Below, in pieces: positions 1-9,488 of a DNA stretch of 64,000 bases. This DNA is from Pseudonocardia kunmingensis (GTDB lineage Bacteria; Actinomycetota; Actinomycetes; Mycobacteriales; Pseudonocardiaceae): positions 310,001 to 374,000 of the forward strand of contig NZ_VFPA01000006.1 of NCBI RefSeq assembly GCF_006716445.1. Reading direction: 5' to 3'. Made by a program: the position numbers and the translations under genes. The notes under the pieces are model-generated. The model had not been told where the DNA came from and searched no databases. It saw only the letters and a program-made list of their open reading frames with translations. Within the stretch, counting starts at the first letter, position 1. Every line of letters begins with the position of its first letter.

Positions 1-127
1 GGCCCTGCTGCTGTTCGGCGGCTGGTACCTGGTCTCGGCGCGCAAGTGGTTCACCGGGCCGGTGCGCGAGGCCTCCGCCCAGGAGGAGCTGGAGCACGTC
101 CGGAGCGAGTCCGGCCGGCGGTTCTGA
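1..127 (+). CDS. C-terminal end of an APC-type amino acid permease (partial)
   Basis: Only the last 41 codons are present, in the frame that ends with TGA at 125-127; the gene begins before the window. The visible residues are the end of a hydrophobic helix (ALLLFGGWYLVSA), then a basic, tryptophan-containing cytoplasmic tail (RKWFTGP) and an acidic stretch ending in RRF. The short ARKWFTGP-like block after the last helix resembles the C-terminal tails of actinobacterial APC-superfamily amino acid permeases, from memory of the family. The substrate cannot be told from this piece. The next gene is on the opposite strand and ends 15 bases further on. Confidence 0.55.
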   Translation, partial: ALLLFGGWYLVSARKWFTGPVREASAQEELEHVRSESGRRF

Positions 128-142
128 GGACCGCGATCCCGG

Positions 143-658
143 TCAGGCTGCGGCTGCGCGCAGCAGCCGCAGCTGACCGAGCTCGGCGACGTTCTTCATC
201 AGCTCGCCGTTCACCCACGCGAGCGTGTGCGCCACGGTGAGACCGGTGCCGGCGGGCCACGGGAACGGCGCGGGCCCGTCGAGGTCGGTGGCGGTGAGCC
301 GGTCGAGCACCTCACCCCACTCCGACCGCAGGGCGCGCAGCCACGCGACGGTCGGCGCGCCCGGGCCCGGCCACGTGACCGCGGTGCGGTCCCGGGGCTC
401 GCGGCCCTGCAGGTGGTCCAGCGTCACCGTCCACCACCAGCCGAGGTGCCAGCTCACCCAGCCGATCGTCGGCACGGGCGGCGGGTCCGGCTCGGGCTCC
501 TCCCAGTCCGGTACCCAGGAGCCGTCCGCCTCCTGCCGCACGGTCCAGCACCGCGGCGCCGGTTCCCACAGGAAGTCCTCCGGTGTCAGCTCCCGCAGGT
601 GCAGCTCCGCCAGTGACCAGGTGAAGTCGCACTGCCAGCGCAGGATGTCGAGGCTCAC
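143..658 (-). CDS. DinB-family (mycothiol-transferase-like) protein
   Basis: A 171-residue soluble protein. It opens with a helix containing W-x-C-D-F-T-W and continues with ELHLRELTPEDF, a tryptophan-rich segment around WVSWHLGWWW, and a last helix with LAWVNGELMKNVAELGQLR. This spacing of helices with H and W residues is typical of the DinB_2 four-helix bundle, whose actinobacterial members are often mycothiol- or bacillithiol-dependent enzymes or of unknown activity. The start is a GTG at 658, with GGGAGG about a dozen bases upstream; the ATG a few codons earlier is in another frame and stops at once. No partner gene is obvious. The family is fairly sure and the reaction is unknown. Confidence 0.75.
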   Translation of the reverse strand: MSLDILRWQCDFTWSLAELHLRELTPEDFLWEPAPRCWTVRQEADGSWVPDWEEPEPDPPPVPTIGWVSWHLGWWWTVTLDHLQGREPRDRTAVTWPGPGAPTVAWLRALRSEWGEVLDRLTATDLDGPAPFPWPAGTGLTVAHTLAWVNGELMKNVAELGQLRLLRAAAA

Positions 659-1220
659 GAGGCGATCATGACCTCCCCCCGCCGCGCCCGCACACCGGTT
701 TCCGGGGGTCGCCTCGGCCGGAAGGCGGAGTGGGACCGGCCGGTGCCCGACGTTCGGCCGATGCGGGCGGCGCCGGTGGGCGCGAGGGTGGAACTCCGGT
801 TCGTCGTCGCGGTGGGGAGTGAGCAGTGCGCAGGGTGATCTGGTTCGCGGACCGGCTGCACGCGCGGGTGCGCGGCGTGCCCGCGCTGTCCTGGTTCGCG
901 TGGTGCGTGCGCGTGCTGCTGGCACTGGCCTTCCTGCCGTCGGGCCTGACCAAGGTGCTCGGCATGCCGTTCACGCGGCTCGATCCCGAGACCTCCGACG
1001 TCGGCCGGTTGTTCGCCGCGCTCCAGCACGACTTCGGCGCGCTCTACCCGTTCGTCGGCGCCTGCCAGCTCGCGGCTGCCGTGCTGCTGCTCGTCCCGCG
1101 GACGACGCTCGTGGGCGCGCTGGTGCACCTGCCGATCACCGCGGGCATCGTGGTGATCACGACGAGCGTCGGGTTCCGGGGGACCTGGCTGATCGCGGAC
1201 CTGATGCTACTCGGGGTGAT

Positions 1221-2342
<1,122 letters not shown>

Positions 2343-2384
2343 CGCTGCACCTCCCGGGATCGGTCCGACTCCATCCTGCACCCC

Positions 2385-2765
2385 TCACCCGGCGGCGCGG
2401 AGCCCCGGCGCCGGAGGGATGTCGACGCCGAGGTCGCGGCGTACCAGCCGGCGCTCCCGTTCCTGCGCGGCGGCGACGGCGGGGTGCTCGGCGTGGGCGT
2501 CGAGCAGGGACCGCAGGCCGCGGCCGCCGAGGCCGGGGTCGGTCCAGAGGGCGTGCACCGCGGCGTCGAGGTCGGCGGGCGGGTCCTCGAGCAGGGCGTC
2601 GAGGCGCGCGGTGAGCGCGGTGCGCCAGCGGTGGTGTGCCGCCAGCAGGAACGCCTCGACGCTGCCGAACACCTCCCGCACGTCGTCGACGCGGCGGATC
2701 TCCGGTCGTCCGGTTCGGACGACGTCGGCCAGCACCTCGGTGACCAGGCGGAATTTGGTGGACAT
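2385..2765 (-). CDS. Small hypothetical protein divergent from TetR regulator
   Basis: A 126-residue protein I do not recognise. It is helical and charged, with no membrane segment: MSTKFRLVTEVLADVV, then IRRVDDVREVFGSVEAFLLAAHHRW and a C-terminal LLDAHAEHPAVAAAQERERRL. ATG 2765 is preferred over an upstream ATG at 2795, because CTGGAG lies about nine bases before it and the longer form would start inside the operator. It reads towards mtnA with a 42-base gap, so the two may be co-transcribed. It shares a 72-base divergent promoter region with the TetR gene and is the likely target of that regulator. Confidence 0.6.
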   Translation of the reverse strand: MSTKFRLVTEVLADVVRTGRPEIRRVDDVREVFGSVEAFLLAAHHRWRTALTARLDALLEDPPADLDAAVHALWTDPGLGGRGLRSLLDAHAEHPAVAAAQERERRLVRRDLGVDIPPAPGLRAAG

Positions 2766-2793
2766 GGCGTCGGTCTCCAGCGCTGTGATTGTC

Positions 2794-2823
2794 ACATACT
2801 CTGCGTACGTGTTCTGAGTATGT
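2794..2823. promoter_or_regulatory. Palindromic operator for the TetR regulator
   Basis: ACATACT at 2794-2800 and AGTATGT at 2817-2823 form a perfect inverted repeat around a 16-base centre that holds the small palindrome CGTACG. It sits just upstream of the TetR start at 2838 and of the divergent gene start at 2765, the usual place for an autoregulatory TetR operator. Binding is inferred from position and symmetry only. Confidence 0.65.
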
Positions 2824-2837
2824 CGTAGACTCCGTGC

Positions 2838-3440
2838 ATGTCAAGGCCGAAGAGCCGCCGGGAGCTGTACTCGGAGGCCACGCGCGCGGCGCTGCTGGAG
2901 ACGGCCACCGCGATGTTCGCCGAGCGCGGCTTCGCCCGGACCTCGCTGGACGACATCGCGGCCGCCACCCAGGTCACCCGCGGCGCGGTCTACCACCACT
3001 TCGACAGCAAGCAGGCGCTGTTCGAAGCCGTGTTCGAGGCGCTCGAGGAGCGGATGACCGCGCACGTCGGCGCGGCGGCCACGGGACAGCCCGACGCGTG
3101 GCAGGCGGCCATGGCAGCGCTGGACGCGTTCCTCGACCTCTGCTGCGAGCAGCCCTACGGGCGGCTGTGCTGGCTCGAGGGGCCGATCGCGCTCGGCTGG
3201 ACGCGCTGGATGGAGTACGAGGAGAAGTACGCCTACGCGCTCATCGACGCGTTCCTGCAGGCGGCCAGGGACGCCGGGCTGCTCGCCCCGGTGCCGGCAC
3301 GCACGGCCACGCAGCTCGTGTTCCACCTGCTCGGCGGCGCCGGGCGCACCATCGCGGAGGCGTCCGAGGCCGATCGCAGGTCGGTGCGCGACGAGTGCGG
3401 CGTCACGATCCGGCGGATGCTGGACGGCGTCCGCGCCTGA
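2838..3440 (+). CDS. TetR/AcrR-family transcriptional regulator
   Basis: A 200-residue repressor. Residues about 12-60 form the TetR_N DNA-binding domain, with ALLETATAMFAERGFARTSLDDIAAATQVTRGAVYHHF, where the TRGAVYHHF block is the recognition helix. The ligand-binding part is helical, with LDLCCEQPYGRLCWLEGPIALGW in the middle. ATG 2838 follows the operator-like palindrome at 2794-2823, so autoregulation and control of the divergent gene are likely. The ligand is unknown. The 3' end faces csoR with only 16 bases between. Confidence 0.92.
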   Translation: MSRPKSRRELYSEATRAALLETATAMFAERGFARTSLDDIAAATQVTRGAVYHHFDSKQALFEAVFEALEERMTAHVGAAATGQPDAWQAAMAALDAFLDLCCEQPYGRLCWLEGPIALGWTRWMEYEEKYAYALIDAFLQAARDAGLLAPVPARTATQLVFHLLGGAGRTIAEASEADRRSVRDECGVTIRRMLDGVRA

Positions 3441-3456
3441 TCAGGAGCTCAGGTCC

Positions 3457-3738
3457 TCAGGACTTGACGAGGCGGGTGATGGCCGCGCTCGCCTCCGCGA
3501 GCTTCGCCTCGGCCACCGGGCCGCCCTCCGCGGCCGCCTGGGCCACGCAGTGGCGCAGGTGTTCGTCGAGCAGGCCGAGGGCCACGGCCTCGAGGGCCTT
3601 GGTGGCCGCGGAGACCTGGGTGAGGACGTCGATGCAGTACTGGTCGTTCTCGATCATCTTCGCGATCCCGCGGACCTGGCCCTCCACGCGCCGCAAGCGC
3701 TTGAGGTAGGCGTCCTTGTCCTGGGTGTACCCGTGCAT
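3457..3738 (-). CDS. csoR: CsoR-family metal-sensing repressor
   Basis: A 93-residue all-helical repressor of the CsoR/RcnR family (DUF156). The core RLRRVEGQVRGIAKMIEND leads to QYCIDVLTQ, and LDEHLRHCVAQA follows. The Cys35, His60 and Cys64 triad matches the C-H-C Cu(I) ligand set of mycobacterial CsoR, so copper sensing is more likely than nickel or formaldehyde sensing. The ATG at 3738 has a strong GAGGAGGGG site just upstream. No copper ATPase or chaperone gene is adjacent, so its target lies elsewhere or is csoR itself. Confidence 0.88.
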   Translation of the reverse strand: MHGYTQDKDAYLKRLRRVEGQVRGIAKMIENDQYCIDVLTQVSAATKALEAVALGLLDEHLRHCVAQAAAEGGPVAEAKLAEASAAITRLVKS

Positions 3739-3776
3739 CTGCCCCTCCTCGGCCCCCACCCAGCCTACGGGGCCGT

Positions 3777-6092
3777 TCAGGCGCGGACCGGGAACCGGGC
3801 GGGGGGCACCGGGCCGCTGGCGAGCAGGTCGGCCGCCTCGCGCACGACGGGCCGGACGTTGCGGCGGTTCCACACCGGGTTGGCCGCCATCCGGTCCGAG
3901 CGAGCGACGCACTGGCTGACGTGCTGGAGCCAGCCGAGCAGCACGACCACCTCCGGGGCCAGGATGCCGGCGCCGGGCGCGGCCTGGCAGCGGGCGAGCG
4001 TCTCGGCCTCGCGCGGGGGCGTGCGGGCGGCCCACCGCAGCACGAGTGGCCCGAGCTCGTCGCCCTCGACCTCGGCGTGGGCCATCGCCAGGAACAGCGC
4101 GACGTCGAGGACGGGCAGGCCGTCCGGCTCGGCCGTGCACCAGTCGACGATCGCGCACACCCGCCCGTCGGGCGCGGCCAGCAGGTTGACCGGCAGGTAG
4201 TCGCCGTGCGTCCAGCCGACGGGGACGGTCTGCCCCCGCAGCCGCTCGTCCAGCACCGCGGCCAGCCGCGCCGCGTCGGCCCGCAGCGATGCGGGCAGCA
4301 CGCGGGAGACCTCGGCCATCGGCCGGTGCACCCAGTGGTCGAGCTCGGCGTCGCCCACCCGCCGCAGCACGGCCGTGCGCCGGTGCAGCTCGCTGATCGC
4401 GGCGACGGCGCTGGAGAGGAACGGCTCGCGGCGCGCCGGATCGGCGAGCGCCTCCGGCCCGGAACCGCCGGGCAGCATCGACTCCGTGCTGCAGTAGGTG
4501 TCGCCGATCTCGGCGGTGCCGAGCACCCGGGGCAGCAGGGGCGTCCAGTGCCGCAGCCGCGGGTCGGCGTGCAGCGCGGCGAGCGCGGCCGTCTGCTGGC
4601 GCAGCTCCCGCTGGCCGTGGGCGGTGTCGGCCGCCTTGAGCAGGGCGCGCCGCTCCCCGGGCGGCCCGACCGCGACCACGACCGTCTCCGAGCCGCCGCC
4701 CATGCGGTCCCCGATCGCCCAGCCCTCGGTGGCCGGGCCGCCGGCGCGGCGCAGGCCCGCGGGCCCGACGCGGCGCAGCAGCGCGGTGTTGCGCACGGCG
4801 TCGACCCAGCCGGCGAGCGGGCCGGGCAGCCACCGTGCGTACATGACCAGCACGACGGAGGCGACGACGCACTGGGCGACCAGCCAGCCGAGCCCGACCG
4901 CGAGGATGCCCAGCTGCGGCATCAGCGTCCAGGACACCCCGATCGCCAGCACGGACAGCGCGGTGGGCACCCCGAACTGCACGCCGCGGCGCTGGCGCAC
5001 CCGCGCCGTGCTGGTGGCGGAGCCGGTGATCACGTTGGGGATGGCGGAGAGGGCGACGAGCGCGAGCGCGCCGGTGCCGGCGTCGGTGTAGTGCTTGCCG
5101 AACAGCGACAGCACGAGCTGCCCGCCGACGGCGAGCACGAGGGCGACGGGCACGACGAGCATCAGCCCGCGGCGCACGGTCTCGCGGCGGGCCTTCTCCA
5201 CCTTGCCGGGATCGGCCGCGTTGTGCGCGATCATGGACTGGCCCATGCCGGAGGGCACCAGGTACAGCGCCATCCCGAACTGCCACACCATGTTGTAGGC
5301 GGCCGCGGCCTCGGGGCCCAGCCGCGACAGCACGAGCACCGGCAGGCCCATCAGCGCGGCCTGCCAGAACAGGGCGCCGACGTAGTCGGCCCCGATGAAA
5401 CGCCCGACGGCCCCGACGGTGATCGGCACCGCCCGGTCCGCGCTCGCCACCGCGTGGGCGGGCAGCAGCCGCACCAGCAGCCAGAAGTTGATCAGCAGCA
5501 CGATCACGGCCGTGGCAATCACCCAGGACAGCGCGATGCCGCCGGGGACCGCCGCGAGCGTGACGGCGATGAGCAGGCCGATCTTGAGCACGGAGAACAC
5601 GATGTTCTCCACCGGCACGGCGGTGGCCTTGCCGACGGCGGTGAGGACGTAGTCCTGGAGGCTGAACAGGGTCCAGACCGGGCAGCTGACGGCGAAGAAG
5701 ACCACGAGCGGGCCGTAACCCGCGACGTCGACGAGCTCGGGCGCCCACCAGATCGCGCCGAGCGCGAACGCGGTGCCGGCCAGGGCGGAGACGGTGACCG
5801 CCACCAGGTAGCCGAGCACGACGAGCCGCCGCGCCGCCGCGCCCGCCACCGGGACGAACCGCAGCAACGCGTGCGACATGTTCAGGTGCGCGACGCCGCC
5901 GACCAGCATCAGGGCGGACAGGCCCGCGGCGTTCACGCCGACGACGTCGGGCGGGAACATCTGGGCGGCCAGCACCCAGTACAGCAGCCCGACGGCCGAC
6001 GAGAGCCCCGAGCTCACGACGAGGGCGAGCCCGTCGCGGTGCTGCGGCGCCCGCCACCCGTTCAGCAGGGCCGCGACCCGCGATCCTGGCAT
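3777..6092 (-). CDS. Fusion of a MOP-superfamily polysaccharide flippase with an APH-type kinase domain
   Basis: A 771-residue two-part protein. Residues about 20-430 have roughly a dozen hydrophobic helices in the pattern of Wzx-like lipid-linked oligosaccharide flippases, starting with LALVVSSGLSSAVGLLYWVLA. The soluble C-terminal part from about 460 is an aminoglycoside-phosphotransferase-like kinase: a lysine in RALLKAA for the nucleotide lobe, the catalytic loop H629-G-D631-YLPV-N636 and the metal-binding IVDW (D650). The ATG at 6092 lies five bases after GGAGG; a GTG two codons earlier would overlap that site. One continuous frame joins the parts, with no internal stop. A role in exporting and phosphorylating, or sensing, a lipid-linked glycan is inference. 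No glycosyltransferase genes lie beside it. Confidence 0.85.
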   Translation of the reverse strand: MPGSRVAALLNGWRAPQHRDGLALVVSSGLSSAVGLLYWVLAAQMFPPDVVGVNAAGLSALMLVGGVAHLNMSHALLRFVPVAGAAARRLVVLGYLVAVTVSALAGTAFALGAIWWAPELVDVAGYGPLVVFFAVSCPVWTLFSLQDYVLTAVGKATAVPVENIVFSVLKIGLLIAVTLAAVPGGIALSWVIATAVIVLLINFWLLVRLLPAHAVASADRAVPITVGAVGRFIGADYVGALFWQAALMGLPVLVLSRLGPEAAAAYNMVWQFGMALYLVPSGMGQSMIAHNAADPGKVEKARRETVRRGLMLVVPVALVLAVGGQLVLSLFGKHYTDAGTGALALVALSAIPNVITGSATSTARVRQRRGVQFGVPTALSVLAIGVSWTLMPQLGILAVGLGWLVAQCVVASVVLVMYARWLPGPLAGWVDAVRNTALLRRVGPAGLRRAGGPATEGWAIGDRMGGGSETVVVAVGPPGERRALLKAADTAHGQRELRQQTAALAALHADPRLRHWTPLLPRVLGTAEIGDTYCSTESMLPGGSGPEALADPARREPFLSSAVAAISELHRRTAVLRRVGDAELDHWVHRPMAEVSRVLPASLRADAARLAAVLDERLRGQTVPVGWTHGDYLPVNLLAAPDGRVCAIVDWCTAEPDGLPVLDVALFLAMAHAEVEGDELGPLVLRWAARTPPREAETLARCQAAPGAGILAPEVVVLLGWLQHVSQCVARSDRMAANPVWNRRNVRPVVREAADLLASGPVPPARFPVRA

Positions 6093-6220
6093 CGACACCT
6101 CCGTGAACCGCAGATGGACGGCGTTCGAACACCGTCTGTCCGCCGTACATCCTGCCGGAACGACTCGGGTGCGCCGGTCCGGGCCCCGGTGCCGCGGACG
6201 GCTGCTCGTCGGTTGCGCGG

Positions 6221-6955
6221 CTACTTGTCGCTGGTGCGCAGGCGCAGGGTCTGCGGCAGCTCGCCGGAGGCGTGCGCGACCTCGATGCCCGTGACGAGGT
6301 TGCGCAGGTCGAGCGGGAGCGCGTCGGCGGCGGCCGCGGTCAGGCGGCGGCGGGCGGCGCGGTCGAGGTCGAGGGTGCGTTCGCCCCCGACGGCGGCGAG
6401 CACGGCGAGCAGGACCGCCGTCTCCTCGTCCAGTGCCCGCTCGTCGTCCGGTGCACCCGCACCGTCGGCCCGGGTGTCCGAGCGCAGCGCGTGCTCGAGG
6501 CGCACCCGCGGGCCGGCCGCCGCGAGCAGGTCGACGGCGGGGAAGCGGCGCGAGGACCGGCCGAACAGCCCGCCCTGCTGGCGTTGCACGACGCCCTCGG
6601 TGATCAGCTGCGCGAGGACGAGGTCGAACACGTGGTCGGCGAGCGCCGCCGTCCAGACCGTCGCCGAGTGCGCTTCGGGCTGGCTGCGGATGCTGTCGAC
6701 GACGAAGGAGGAGATGTAGTCGAGGCGGCGCGGCCGCGTGCCGGCCAGCACCACCCGGTCGTTCTCGAGCGCGACGAGCTGGCCGCGGCCGGGCCGCGCC
6801 AGCGCCAGGTCGGCGAGCTCGGCACCGGCGACCGCGATGCGCACGGCGCTCGCGCGCACGAGCGCCTTCCCCGTGAACGGGTCGTGCAGGATCAGGAACA
6901 TCCGTGCCGCGAGCTTGTCCCGGGACACCGGATCGGCCGGTGCGGGACCCGTCAT
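6221..6955 (-). CDS. GOLPH3/VPS74-like (GPP34) family protein
   Basis: A 244-residue soluble protein. RMFLILHDPFTGKA near the start, VRIAVAGAELADLALARPGRGQLV and later LDYISSFVVDSI and VFDLVLAQLITEGVV resemble the bacterial branch of the GPP34 fold, which in eukaryotes (GOLPH3) binds phosphatidylinositol 4-phosphate at the Golgi. In actinobacteria the function is unknown; paralogues are common in this group. Its ATG (6955) overlaps the isochorismatase stop by four bases (ATGA), so it is probably translationally coupled to that gene and the permease upstream. Confidence 0.8.
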   Translation of the reverse strand: MTGPAPADPVSRDKLAARMFLILHDPFTGKALVRASAVRIAVAGAELADLALARPGRGQLVALENDRVVLAGTRPRRLDYISSFVVDSIRSQPEAHSATVWTAALADHVFDLVLAQLITEGVVQRQQGGLFGRSSRRFPAVDLLAAAGPRVRLEHALRSDTRADGAGAPDDERALDEETAVLLAVLAAVGGERTLDLDRAARRRLTAAAADALPLDLRNLVTGIEVAHASGELPQTLRLRTSDK

Positions 6956-7527
6956 CCGGCGGCCCCCGTGACCAGGACAGCAGTGTCGACCACCTCGACG
7001 AGGGGCGCGTAGAGGCCCATGACGTGCAGTGCGGCGGCGTGGCTCGCGGCGTCCACGCCGGCGCACGCGTCGGCGACCACCTGGACGGGCACGCCCGCGT
7101 CGGCTGCGGCGAGTGCGGTGGAGAGCACGCAGCAGTCCGTGGAGACGCCGGCGAGCAGCAACGTGCGCGACCCGACCGCCGCGGCGAGGTCGGGCCCCCA
7201 CTTCGAGAACGTCGTGGCGGTGACGGTCGGGGCCACCGCGGCCGCCGGCGGGAAGCCGGGGACCAGGTCGTACAGCGGTGCGTCGGGCGGCTGCAGCGCG
7301 AACGGCCATTCGGCGTAGTACTGCCGCCACGCCCCCTCCGGGGCGGCGGGGGCGACGAAGCGGGTGAACGTGACCTGCGGGGCCAGCGCGGCGACCAGCT
7401 CCCGGACGCGCGGCAGGATCTCCGCGAATCCCGGAGTGGCCCACCCGCTCGCCGGATCGGCGAACACGACCTGCATGTCGATCACGGCCAGGTGGTGGGT
7501 GTCGGGGGTGACGGGCACGCGGGTCAT
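6952..7527 (-). CDS. Isochorismatase-family cysteine hydrolase
   Basis: A 191-residue hydrolase with the Asp-Lys-Cys triad of the family: D17 in LAVIDMQ, K109 in TFSKWGPD and Cys133 in GVSTDCCVLST. Members hydrolyse amide, ureido or vinyl-ether bonds (nicotinamidase, ureidoacrylate hydrolase RutB, N-carbamoylsarcosine amidase, isochorismatase). It overlaps the NCS1 permease gene by four bases upstream and the GPP34 gene by four bases downstream. That neighbourhood favours an amidase acting on an imported nitrogen heterocycle or its breakdown product. This is inference; the exact substrate is not visible. Confidence 0.88.
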   Translation of the reverse strand: MTRVPVTPDTHHLAVIDMQVVFADPASGWATPGFAEILPRVRELVAALAPQVTFTRFVAPAAPEGAWRQYYAEWPFALQPPDAPLYDLVPGFPPAAAVAPTVTATTFSKWGPDLAAAVGSRTLLLAGVSTDCCVLSTALAAADAGVPVQVVADACAGVDAASHAAALHVMGLYAPLVEVVDTAVLVTGAAG

Positions 7528-9005
7528 CGGATCCGGGCCTCCTGCTCGCGCACGGCCTCCCGGCCGGTGGCGAGCGTGGCCGCGAAGGCGAGCACGATCG
7601 CGAGGAGGACACCGAGGTTGGCGCCCGCCCAGGCGCCGTCGCGCCCGCCGAGCCCGAGCGGCCCGAGCAGGTAGCCCTGCCAGGACACCCAGCCCGCGTT
7701 CGCGTTGGTGACCAGCCCCCAGCCCACCAGCGTGCAGGCCAGCACGATGGCCATCGGGACGGCTCGCACGTCGCCGTAGCGGCCTGCGGGGCGGTAGAGG
7801 TCGGCCTCGTCGTAGTCGCGGCGGCGCATCGCGACGTCGGCGAGCATGACGCCGCACCACGCCGCGACCGGCACGCCGAGCGTGATGAGGAAGGCGTTGA
7901 ACTGGCCGAGGAAGTCCTCGGCCACGAACACCACGTAGACCGTGCCGAGGACCATGATCACGCCGTCGATCAGGGCAGCGACCCAGCGCGGCACCCGCAC
8001 CCCGGTGGCGAGCAGGGCCAGCCCGGACGAGTAGATGTCCAGGACGGCCCCACCGACCAGGCCGAGTACCGCCACCAGCGCGAACGGCACGAGGAACCAG
8101 GCCGGGAGCGCGGCGGCCAGCGCGCCGATGGGGTCGTCCGCGACGGCGGCGGAGAGCTCGGCCGAGGACGCGGCCAGCAGCAGCCCGAACGCCAGCAGGA
8201 CGACCGGGGCCAGCGCCCCGCCGAACGTCGTCCACCCGACGACACCCCGGCTCGACGCGCTGCGCGGCAGGTAGCGCGAGTAGTCCGCGGCCAGGTTCAC
8301 CCAGCCCAGCCCGAACCCGGTGACGAGGAACACCACCGCGCCGACGACCTGCTGCACGGACCCGGACGGGACCGCCCAGACCGCCGCCCAGTCGATCCGG
8401 TCCGCGACCAGTGCGATGTAGACGGCCGTGAGCACGGCGGTGATCACCGTGATGACGGTCTGGAGCCGCATGATGAAGTCGAAGCCCATGACGCCGGCCA
8501 CCATCACCAGCGTCGCCACCACGAGGAGCGCCACGAGGTGCGTGCCGACGCCGGCGCTGCCCCCGAGCTGCTCGATCACCGACGCCGTGGCGAGCGTCGC
8601 GAGGATCGTCAGCACCGTCTCCCAGCCCACCGTGAGCAGCCAGGAGATCAGGGCGGGCAGCCGGTTGCCCCGCACGCCGAAGGCGGCCCGGGAGAGCACC
8701 ATCGTGGGCGCCGAGCCGCGCTTGCCGGCGAGCGCGACGAACCCGCACAGCAGGAACGACCCGACCACGCCGATCACGCCCGCGATCAGCGCCTGGGGCA
8801 CCGAGATGCCGAAGCCGAGCGCGAAGGCGCCGTAGCTCAGGCCGAAGACGGAGATGTTCGCCCCGAACCACGGCCAGAACAGGTGGCGCGGTGTGCCCTT
8901 GCGCTCGGTGTCACCGATGACGTTGATGCCGTTGCTCTCGAGCCGCAGCCCCCGGTCGTGCGCGTTGTGCTGCGCATCGGCGGCGTGCCGCGCATTGGTC
9001 ACCAC
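7524..9005 (-). CDS. NCS1-family nucleobase/hydantoin-type permease
   Basis: A 493-residue membrane protein of the cytosine/purine/uracil/allantoin permease family. About twelve hydrophobic helices are visible. Family-like segments include HLFWPWFGANISVFGLSYGAFALGFG near residue 45 and LSRAAFGVRGNRLPAL around 110. The frame opens with two adjacent GTG codons (9005 and 9002); no strong ribosome site helps choose. It is the first gene of a three-gene run joined by ATGA overlaps with the isochorismatase and GPP34 genes. Likely role: proton- or sodium-coupled import of a nitrogen heterocycle that the hydrolase then opens (inference). Confidence 0.88.
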   Translation of the reverse strand: MVTNARHAADAQHNAHDRGLRLESNGINVIGDTERKGTPRHLFWPWFGANISVFGLSYGAFALGFGISVPQALIAGVIGVVGSFLLCGFVALAGKRGSAPTMVLSRAAFGVRGNRLPALISWLLTVGWETVLTILATLATASVIEQLGGSAGVGTHLVALLVVATLVMVAGVMGFDFIMRLQTVITVITAVLTAVYIALVADRIDWAAVWAVPSGSVQQVVGAVVFLVTGFGLGWVNLAADYSRYLPRSASSRGVVGWTTFGGALAPVVLLAFGLLLAASSAELSAAVADDPIGALAAALPAWFLVPFALVAVLGLVGGAVLDIYSSGLALLATGVRVPRWVAALIDGVIMVLGTVYVVFVAEDFLGQFNAFLITLGVPVAAWCGVMLADVAMRRRDYDEADLYRPAGRYGDVRAVPMAIVLACTLVGWGLVTNANAGWVSWQGYLLGPLGLGGRDGAWAGANLGVLLAIVLAFAATLATGREAVREQEARIR

Positions 9006-9134
9006 TGCGTCATCACAACCACTTGCCGAGCCTCCTGACCTGCCTGTATCCGCTGTTCGACGGCCACACGAGGATAGGTCACCCCTGACGGGTGCTCCGT
9101 CGGCGGTGGCGTGGCGACGCAGCGTGCGCGGGGC

Positions 9135-9488
9135 TCAGCGGTCGGTGTTGTGACCGGTGTCGCGCTCGGGGTCGAGCCGCTCGAAGGCGCGCAGCATCGC
9201 CCACGGCACGACCACCATCGCGGCGAGGGCCGCGAGCAGCGCCCACACCGCGGGCGGGACCAGTCCCGTCACCGCGAGCACGAGGATCAGCGCGGCGACG
9301 AGGAGGCCGGCGCGCACCGTGGCGCGCGGCAGCGGGACGGTGCTCGTCAGGGGCCGGGCCATCGCGCGGGCCAGGGCGGGCGAGCTGGAGTCGAGGTCGT
9401 GCTCGATGCCGGCCAGGATCTCGCGTTCGCGCGCGGACAGGGCGGGGGGCTCGTCGGGACCGGACGCGGGCGGCGGCACGATCTCCAC
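9135..9488 (-). CDS. DUF3040 membrane protein
   Basis: A 117-residue protein with the DUF3040 signature LSAREREILAGIEHDL at about residues 17-32. Two hydrophobic helices follow (about 60-75 and 80-97), with a charged C-terminal tail rich in D, R and E. The domain is confined to actinobacteria and has no known function. It stands alone. Upstream is a 530-base stretch with a palindromic repeat and then a broken HNH gene. Confidence 0.85.
   Translation of the reverse strand: MEIVPPPASGPDEPPALSAREREILAGIEHDLDSSSPALARAMARPLTSTVPLPRATVRAGLLVAALILVLAVTGLVPPAVWALLAALAAMVVVPWAMLRAFERLDPERDTGHNTDR

Noticed and set aside
3921..6719. A 932-codon frame antisense to the flippase-kinase gene
   Set aside because: Composition is typical of an antisense shadow (HDQ/GR-rich) and it crosses several genes with no ribosome site.
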